Of a stretch of DNA of 64,000 nt, positions 59,662 to 64,000 are shown in pieces. Under the pieces are notes generated by a model. It was not told the origin of the DNA, did not search any database, and was given only the letters and a program-made list of their open reading frames with translations. Source of the stretch: Deltaproteobacteria bacterium. GTDB lineage: Bacteria; Myxococcota; JACPTQ01. Every line of letters begins with the position of its first letter. Position 1 is the stretch's first letter. The stretch spans positions 21,014 through 85,013 of the forward strand of contig JACPTQ010000055.1 of the NCBI GenBank assembly GCA_016192705.1, written 5' to 3'. Made by a program: the position numbers and the translations under genes.

Positions 59662-61662
59662 TCAGGGCGCCTGCCCCTCCTTGCGCCGCAGGTGCAGCAG
59701 CTGACCGTTCGGGCTGGTCGCGACAAGCGCATACCTTTGAAAGAGCTCATTCGGTGGAGGCGGTTTCAGAATTTGGAATTTCTGTCGGACGAGGTCAACG
59801 AAGCTGCGTTCCACGAAGACGGTTTCGGGCGGACGTTTGATAATCTCGTCGAACAGGGCGCGCCCATCCTCAATAAGAAAATAACCCGCGAGCGGTGGTC
59901 CGCCGATCGCGGAACGAAGTGAATTCTCCGCATAGTAGACCGAGGCGTGGTGCGCAAGAATGGTGCACTTGCGTCCGCGTGCCGCTTGACTCCCGATAAA
60001 CGCCGAGTTGGCTGCGACAGGCGAAAGCGGTTTCCCGCTCAACTTAATGTGCTCCTTGATCCCGGCCAGAAGCGTCGGAACCGCCCGGATCGTTCGGTCG
60101 GTGAGTCCCGCCCCAACGAAGAGCGCCGCGACCACCACAGACAAACCCAGTGGCCCTTTGAGGCGCCCGTCGCGAATCGCCTCCACCGCAACGTCCGCGA
60201 ACAAAAACAGAATCAGGACCGACGGCCACAACAGCGCGGTCAGAACGGGATCGAGAGACCGTCCCTGGTAATACGCGAAGAGTCCACATCCCATGATGGC
60301 GATGGGAAACAACGCCGCAATCGCATCGTTCTTGATGAATCCCATCCGCTCAGCGAAACCGAGGCAAAAGGCCGCAACCATGAGGAGCGCGACGAGCTGC
60401 CACGGATGAAGCGCGTGCGGGATTGGGGCCATGAAGTAGCCGAGAGACACAAAGAGTTTTTGGTAGTGGAACATTGCGGACAGATCGGGGAATCGACCAG
60501 CCCGAACGCACAAAAGCGCTACGTAAAGAAGGATGACCCCCGCCGTTACCGCGACACTTAATCCCAATCGACGAAGAATGCCGCGTCGCAGCGTCGGATC
60601 GCGCCAACCGGTAAAAAGTTCCGACGATGCGAGCACGAGCCAAGCGCCCCAAACCGGAAGCCCTGAATCAAGATTCCAAAGGAGCCCAATTCCGCAAAAG
60701 ATCGAGAAGACGATAACTTTCTTGGGGCTTTGAGAGGCTTGCCACCAAGGGATCATTCCAACGAAGAGCGCAGGGAACAAAAAACGAACGGGCCAATACT
60801 GGAAATACCGGTCGACATCTTGCGGGGGCCACACACTTGCGTCGCCACTGCCCGCAGCAGAAACCAGCGCTATCGAGAAAAGTACAAAGAGCGCAGGGTT
60901 TCGTAGGCGCCGATACGCAAAGAAGATAATGGCCGTCAGAGAAACGGTTTGAAGCACCCCCATGACGATCGTGAAAGATGAAACCGAAAGTCCCACGAGC
61001 CAAAACAACGGTGCGAGAAGATCTCCGTAGAGCCCGTAAAAAGGGACAAAATCGACCAGCGGCACGTTGCCTGCGTAGCTTTGCGCGGCACCGAAAAGGA
61101 CCGTTTCGAAATGGTCCATGTACCGTCCCACGTAGAGAACCTGATCGACACCGTACCCTCGGAAAGCGCCGGCCAAAACGGCGAGAAGGACGCAAAGCGC
61201 GAACAGAACGCGACGTGCGGTAACCCTTCGAAGAACGGTCTTCGGCCATATCATCGCGAAAATTCCCGCGACGACGGCGACTCCAATGACGACGAGCTGC
61301 CGTGCACCGACTCCCGCGGGCGGACCGATAAACTGACTGACAAACGGCTGATCCGCGAGCCAAATGGCAAGAGGCAAGAGGAGGGCTGCCAAAACAACCG
61401 CCGCTCCCGGGTGTGACAAGGTCGCCGAAACCCAGCCACCGCGGAATCGCCGCGTCACAACTCTAAACGCGAACCAAGTCGCGATCGGTAGCGCCAACAA
61501 TACAACGTAATAGATTCGGCGCTCGGTTGGTTCGGGACGAAACTCATTTGGTTGAACGACTAAGGATGCGTCGAGGGCCGGACCAGGATCTTTTTGTAGG
61601 ATCGCGTAAAGGATGAAGACAACGGCGATGAGCAACGCGCCCGTGAGCACGACGTGCGCCAA
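59662..61662 (-). CDS. Polytopic membrane protein, possibly a GT-C-type glycosyltransferase
   Basis: About 666 residues from TTG 61662; the frame stays open to 61914 inside the Rrf2 gene but has no ATG/GTG/TTG with a good site there. Roughly twelve to thirteen membrane helices span the first 500 residues, with loops such as GYGVDQVLYVGRYMDHFETV and PQDVDRYFQYWPVRF, then a soluble C-terminal domain of about 160 residues with FIGSQAARGRKCTILAHHAS and LIEDGRALFDEIIKRPPE. The layout resembles PMT/ArnT-like glycosyltransferases. No defining motif could be confirmed. The start is uncertain. Confidence 0.72.
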   Translation of the reverse strand: MAHVVLTGALLIAVVFILYAILQKDPGPALDASLVVQPNEFRPEPTERRIYYVVLLALPIATWFAFRVVTRRFRGGWVSATLSHPGAAVVLAALLLPLAIWLADQPFVSQFIGPPAGVGARQLVVIGVAVVAGIFAMIWPKTVLRRVTARRVLFALCVLLAVLAGAFRGYGVDQVLYVGRYMDHFETVLFGAAQSYAGNVPLVDFVPFYGLYGDLLAPLFWLVGLSVSSFTIVMGVLQTVSLTAIIFFAYRRLRNPALFVLFSIALVSAAGSGDASVWPPQDVDRYFQYWPVRFLFPALFVGMIPWWQASQSPKKVIVFSIFCGIGLLWNLDSGLPVWGAWLVLASSELFTGWRDPTLRRGILRRLGLSVAVTAGVILLYVALLCVRAGRFPDLSAMFHYQKLFVSLGYFMAPIPHALHPWQLVALLMVAAFCLGFAERMGFIKNDAIAALFPIAIMGCGLFAYYQGRSLDPVLTALLWPSVLILFLFADVAVEAIRDGRLKGPLGLSVVVAALFVGAGLTDRTIRAVPTLLAGIKEHIKLSGKPLSPVAANSAFIGSQAARGRKCTILAHHASVYYAENSLRSAIGGPPLAGYFLIEDGRALFDEIIKRPPETVFVERSFVDLVRQKFQILKPPPPNELFQRYALVATSPNGQLLHLRRKEGQAP

Positions 61663-61706
61663 CGCGATCCCATATTTTTGGACGGGTGATTCCGTGTCTG
61701 TCGGCT

Positions 61707-62198
61707 TTACGACGCGCGCGACGCGAGCCGCAGCGATCCGCTGGAAACGCCCCTTTCGGCGTCGACGACCTTCTGCGAAATCGGGAACGGCGTCGCAAGT
61801 TGCGCGAGCTTCGCCTCGCGAAACACCTCGAGCATTCGCTCTTGCCCGCGATGCCACACGTTCACGAGCGTGCAATCCTGCCCGAACGCGCAGCTGTCGC
61901 GCGAATAGAGGCACACGTTGATCGCAACGGGTCCCTCGACCGCCTCGATGACGTCAAGGAACGAAACGTCGTTTCCCGATTTCAATAGGCTGTAGCCGCC
62001 CTTTGGGCCGCGCACAGACCGAACGATGCCGGCGTCGGCAAGCTCCTTGAGGATTTTCGCGAGAAAGTCAGCCGGAACACGAATCAGACGCGCCAACTCC
62101 TTGAAGGTCACGACGCGCGCATCTTTGATCGAGGCGAGGTAGACGGCGGCTCGAAGCGCGTAATCAGCTTTTCGGGTGATTTGAAGGACGTTTTGCAT
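61707..62198 (-). CDS. Rrf2 family transcriptional regulator (Fe-S type)
   Basis: 163 residues. The winged helix has ITRKADYALRAAVYLASIKD, LARLIRVPADFLAKILKELA and GIVRSVRGPKGGYSLLK. Three cysteines, C96, C103 and C109 (C-x6-C-x5-C), are placed as in IscR/NsrR/RsrR and should bind an Fe-S cluster. It likely senses NO, iron or Fe-S status. A promoter with an imperfect palindrome over the -10 precedes it, suggesting autorepression. Its stop overlaps the open upstream part of the membrane protein frame. Confidence 0.92.
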   Translation of the reverse strand: MQNVLQITRKADYALRAAVYLASIKDARVVTFKELARLIRVPADFLAKILKELADAGIVRSVRGPKGGYSLLKSGNDVSFLDVIEAVEGPVAINVCLYSRDSCAFGQDCTLVNVWHRGQERMLEVFREAKLAQLATPFPISQKVVDAERGVSSGSLRLASRAS

Positions 62199-62230
62199 GG
62201 TGTGGCGACTCCTTCTCCGACGGAATTCGT

Positions 62231-62272
62231 CTATCTCTATTGAGGATAGGAGCGTTGAAGATGACCTGTCAA
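62231..62272 (-). promoter_or_regulatory. Promoter with palindromic operator for the Rrf2 gene
   Basis: Minus strand: -35 TTGACA (62272-62267), 18-nt spacer, -10 TATCCT (62248-62243). Overlapping the -10 is CTATCTCTATTGAGGATAG (62231-62249), an imperfect palindrome with CTATC/GATAG arms, well placed for autorepression by an Rrf2 dimer. Confidence 0.55.
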
Positions 62273-62290
62273 GTCGGGCTTAAAGGGGGG

Positions 62291-62320
62291 TTGACAGTTG
62301 GTTTCGATCATCTGTACACT
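62291..62320 (+). promoter_or_regulatory. Sigma70-type promoter for the exbB-exbD operon
   Basis: -35 TTGACA (62291-62296), 18-nt spacer, -10 TACACT (62315-62320); expected start about 62327, leader about 77 nt. It is divergent from the Rrf2 promoter; the two -35 boxes are only 18 bp apart. Confidence 0.6.
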
Positions 62321-62328
62321 TTCGTCTT

Positions 62329-62368
62329 TTCGGATGCGAAGAGGCGGGTGTTTCGCCTTCGCACCGAA
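62329..62368 (+). promoter_or_regulatory. Bulged long hairpin at the 5' end of the exbB leader
   Basis: TTCGG, TGCGAA and GGCG (62329-62346) pair with CGCC, TTCGCA and CCGAA (62354-62368), fifteen pairs with one- and two-base bulges and a 7-nt loop. It begins within a few bases of the predicted transcription start and ends 23 nt before the AGGGAGGT site. Candidate mRNA-protecting structure or regulatory leader. Confidence 0.5.
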
Positions 62369-62403
62369 GGACAAGAGAAAGAAAGGTCGCAGGGAGGTTA
62401 TTC

Positions 62404-63450
62404 ATGTCGCAGTCACGGCAACGGAAGGCGTTTTTTGGGGCGCTTGTGGGCGTCGCAGCGGTCGCGGTGATGGGGGCTGCCGGTTCGGCGCTCGCCAATT
62501 CGAAGACCCTAGAGACAAAATACCGGACGGCGATTGCGCAGGCACCCGCGGCGGCTCCGGCTCCTGCGGCAGCGCCGGCTGCGGCTCCTGCGGGAGCGGT
62601 GGCCCCAGCGCCAACGGGTGCGGCTCCAGCAGCAGCACCGGGTGCGGCTCCGGCAGCACCGACAGGCGCACCCGCTCCGGCGGCGGCTGCAGCGGCGGCT
62701 CCGGCACCGGCTGTGGCAGCGCCAGCGGCGGCTGAAGGCGAAGAAAAGAAGCAAAATGTTTTCGGCTTCCTTTGGACGCACTTTAAGGAAGGCGGCATCT
62801 TCATCATGTCGCTTATTCTCATCTGCCTCGTCATCGGGTTGTCGTTCATCATCGACCGGATGGTGGTGCTCATGGGCGCCGGGATCAACAAGGAAGAGTT
62901 CGTCCGCACCATTCAGAAGCACCTGTTCCAGGGGCAGCTCGACCAGGCGATTAAGGTTTGTTCAAGCTACGACAAGCCGATGTCGCGCATCGTAAAGGCT
63001 GGCCTTCTTCGTGTGAAGGGGACGGATGCGGAAGTCCAAGCCGCGATGGACGAGGCTTCGCTCGGCGAGCTGCCAAAGCTCGAAAAGCGAACGGGGTATC
63101 TCGCCATGATCGGCAACATCACGACGCTCTTGGGACTCGTCGGAACGATCGCGGGTCTTATCGACGTTTTCGGTGGTATCTCTGGCAAGAACATTCAGGG
63201 CGCTGAGAAGGCGTCGATTCTCGCGGGCGGTATCAAGGAAGCGTTGAACTGCACGTTCTTCGGGTTGTTCGTCGCGGTGCTCGCGCTCCTCTTCTTCGCA
63301 TTCCTTCAGGGTCGGACGCAGGCGCTCATCGACGACATCAACGACGCGTCGGTTCGCGTGCTCAACCTCGTTGTGGCGAATCGCGACAAGTTGCGCTCGG
63401 CGCCAGCGGGCGATGAGTTGGTCGGGATCCAGGGCGAGCCGCGGGCGTAG
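62404..63450 (+). CDS. MotA/TolQ/ExbB proton-channel family protein
   Basis: 348 residues, with AGGGAGGT 5 nt before ATG. A signal-like helix (1-31) is followed by about 70 residues of Ala/Pro-rich linker, then the ExbB-type core: first membrane helix about 130-150 (IFIMSLILICLVIGLSFIID), cytoplasmic domain (VKAGLLRVKGTDAEVQAAMD), and the conserved GNITTLLGLVGTIAGLIDVF and GIKEALNCTFFGLFVAVLAL helices. It converts proton flow to work on the partner ExbD; in myxobacteria such sets drive gliding (AglR/GltR-like) as well as uptake. First gene of an operon with two ExbD-like genes. Confidence 0.93.
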   Translation: MSQSRQRKAFFGALVGVAAVAVMGAAGSALANSKTLETKYRTAIAQAPAAAPAPAAAPAAAPAGAVAPAPTGAAPAAAPGAAPAAPTGAPAPAAAAAAAPAPAVAAPAAAEGEEKKQNVFGFLWTHFKEGGIFIMSLILICLVIGLSFIIDRMVVLMGAGINKEEFVRTIQKHLFQGQLDQAIKVCSSYDKPMSRIVKAGLLRVKGTDAEVQAAMDEASLGELPKLEKRTGYLAMIGNITTLLGLVGTIAGLIDVFGGISGKNIQGAEKASILAGGIKEALNCTFFGLFVAVLALLFFAFLQGRTQALIDDINDASVRVLNLVVANRDKLRSAPAGDELVGIQGEPRA

Positions 63451-63463
63451 GCGGGAGTAAGAC

Positions 63464-63964
63464 GTGGCGATATCTGGCGACGTAGGAGGCGGACATGGGC
63501 GAAAAGCCATCAACGCCGAAATCAACCTCGTTCCATTCATAGACCTGATGTCGTGCCTCATCACGTTCTTGATTAACACAGCCGTGTGGATCGAGATCGG
63601 CCGGATCGACGTCGACAACAAGGTCGGCGTTGGTTCGGGAGAAGGTGAGAAGCCAGCCGATGAGGCGATGCTCTCGCTGACGGTTCGGCGCGACGGTTTT
63701 TTAGTCGAGGCGAAATGGGGCATTAAGAATCCAGACGGGACGGTGACGCCGCAGCTCACCGCCGACCCGATTCGAAAGACCCCGGTCGACACATACGACT
63801 GGGACGAGCTGAAAAAGAAGCTCAAGGACCTGAAGACGAAGTTTAGAGCGAAGACCGACATTCTCGTGAAGTCGGAAGACAAGATTGAGTACTCGACATT
63901 TATTCAGGCGATGGATGAGTGCTTGGTGGCCGATTTTCCAAACATCAGCGTGTCAGGAGTTTAG
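63464..63964 (+). CDS. ExbD/TolR family biopolymer transport protein
   Basis: 166 residues. The helix AEINLVPFIDLMSCLITFLI carries the ion-conducting Asp of ExbD. The periplasmic domain (about 75-166) has MLSLTVRRDGFLVEAKWG, DELKKKLKDLKTKFRAKTDI and a final FIQAMDECLVADFPNISVSG. It forms the stator with the upstream ExbB-like protein and transmits force to an envelope partner. 13 nt after exbB. Confidence 0.92.
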   Translation: MAISGDVGGGHGRKAINAEINLVPFIDLMSCLITFLINTAVWIEIGRIDVDNKVGVGSGEGEKPADEAMLSLTVRRDGFLVEAKWGIKNPDGTVTPQLTADPIRKTPVDTYDWDELKKKLKDLKTKFRAKTDILVKSEDKIEYSTFIQAMDECLVADFPNISVSGV

Positions 63965-63966
63965 CC

Positions 63967-64000
63967 GTGCCGATCACAAAACCCGGACATACGCTCGGAC
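63967..64000 (+). CDS. Start of a further operon gene, possibly a second ExbD (partial)
   Basis: GTG 63967 follows an AGGAG box by 7 nt, just after the ExbD stop, and opens MPITKPGHTLG before the window ends. By position it is probably a second ExbD/TolR subunit, as ExbB-ExbD-ExbD trios are common in this group. Only 11 codons are visible. Confidence 0.5.
   Translation, partial: MPITKPGHTLG

Noticed and set aside
61663-61914. N-terminal extension of the polytopic membrane protein
   Set aside because: It lies inside the Rrf2 gene, is Arg-rich and lacks hydrophobicity; a shadow frame is more likely.

Overview
The window is a GC-rich bacterial chromosome segment whose content points to the Myxococcota / former Deltaproteobacteria. 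Pointers are many Cys-anchored lipoproteins, an Asp/Gly/Ala-rich 'DAG' linker protein, a Hanks-type Ser/Thr kinase with a PEGA tail, an NtrB-like kinase/regulator pair, MotA/TolQ/ExbB-ExbD motor genes, and large secreted NHL, RCC1 and Ig-like repeat proteins. This placement is inferred from gene content; no rRNA is present to confirm it.

Layout. 1-3.1 kb: response regulator (cut by the window edge), membrane histidine kinase and a BFN-domain protein. 3.2-3.5 kb: tRNA-Lys(TTT), tRNA-Glu(TTC) and a degenerate copy of the tRNA-Glu 3' end. 3.5-10.2 kb: membrane-anchored unknown, methyltransferase, internally duplicated secreted helical protein, GH1 lipoprotein and AI-2E-type transporter. 10.2-16.1 kb: compact minus-strand non-flagellar type III secretion cluster sctI-J-(K)-L-N-O-P-Q, ending beside a DUF486 gene remnant where export-gate genes would be expected. 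16.2-25.4 kb: TetR regulator, lipoproteins, fmdB with a clear promoter/operator, metallopeptidase, ddl, psd, Ser/Thr kinase and surface proteins.

25.5-33.2 kb: a minus-strand RNA/DNA-maintenance run, rpsO-pnp-lipoprotein-GH42-like-ExbD-like-ssb-radA, tied together by ATGA overlaps in the middle. 33.2-36.1 kb: small methyltransferase and a papain-like protease fused to two pYEATS domains and a C-terminal beta-barrel. 36.1-37.5 kb: dispersed repeat (copy A) followed by a Phd/VapB-PIN toxin-antitoxin pair with an apparently leaderless promoter. 37.5-45.8 kb: HD hydrolase, aldehyde dehydrogenase, lipoprotein, MmgE/PrpD protein carrying an in-frame palindromic repeat, Cys-repeat secreted protein and Xaa-Pro aminopeptidase. 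45.8-54.2 kb: 12-blade NHL lipoprotein, repeat copy B, receiver-XRE fusion, lipoprotein and an RCC1/Ig lipoprotein split by an in-frame TGA. 54.3-64 kb: terC, purE, a third IR-bounded repeat, mutS2-tsaD, a polytopic membrane protein, an Rrf2 regulator and a divergent exbB-exbD-exbD' operon running off the end.

Best candidates for undescribed biology are the papain-2xpYEATS-barrel protein (33951-36116), the two secreted amphipathic proteins sharing a 'PLxGG' module (5243-7036 and 42972-44273), the IR-bounded intergenic repeat family (copies A, B and possibly C), and the TGA-interrupted RCC1 lipoprotein. Everything here was read from the sequence by eye; no similarity search was run.
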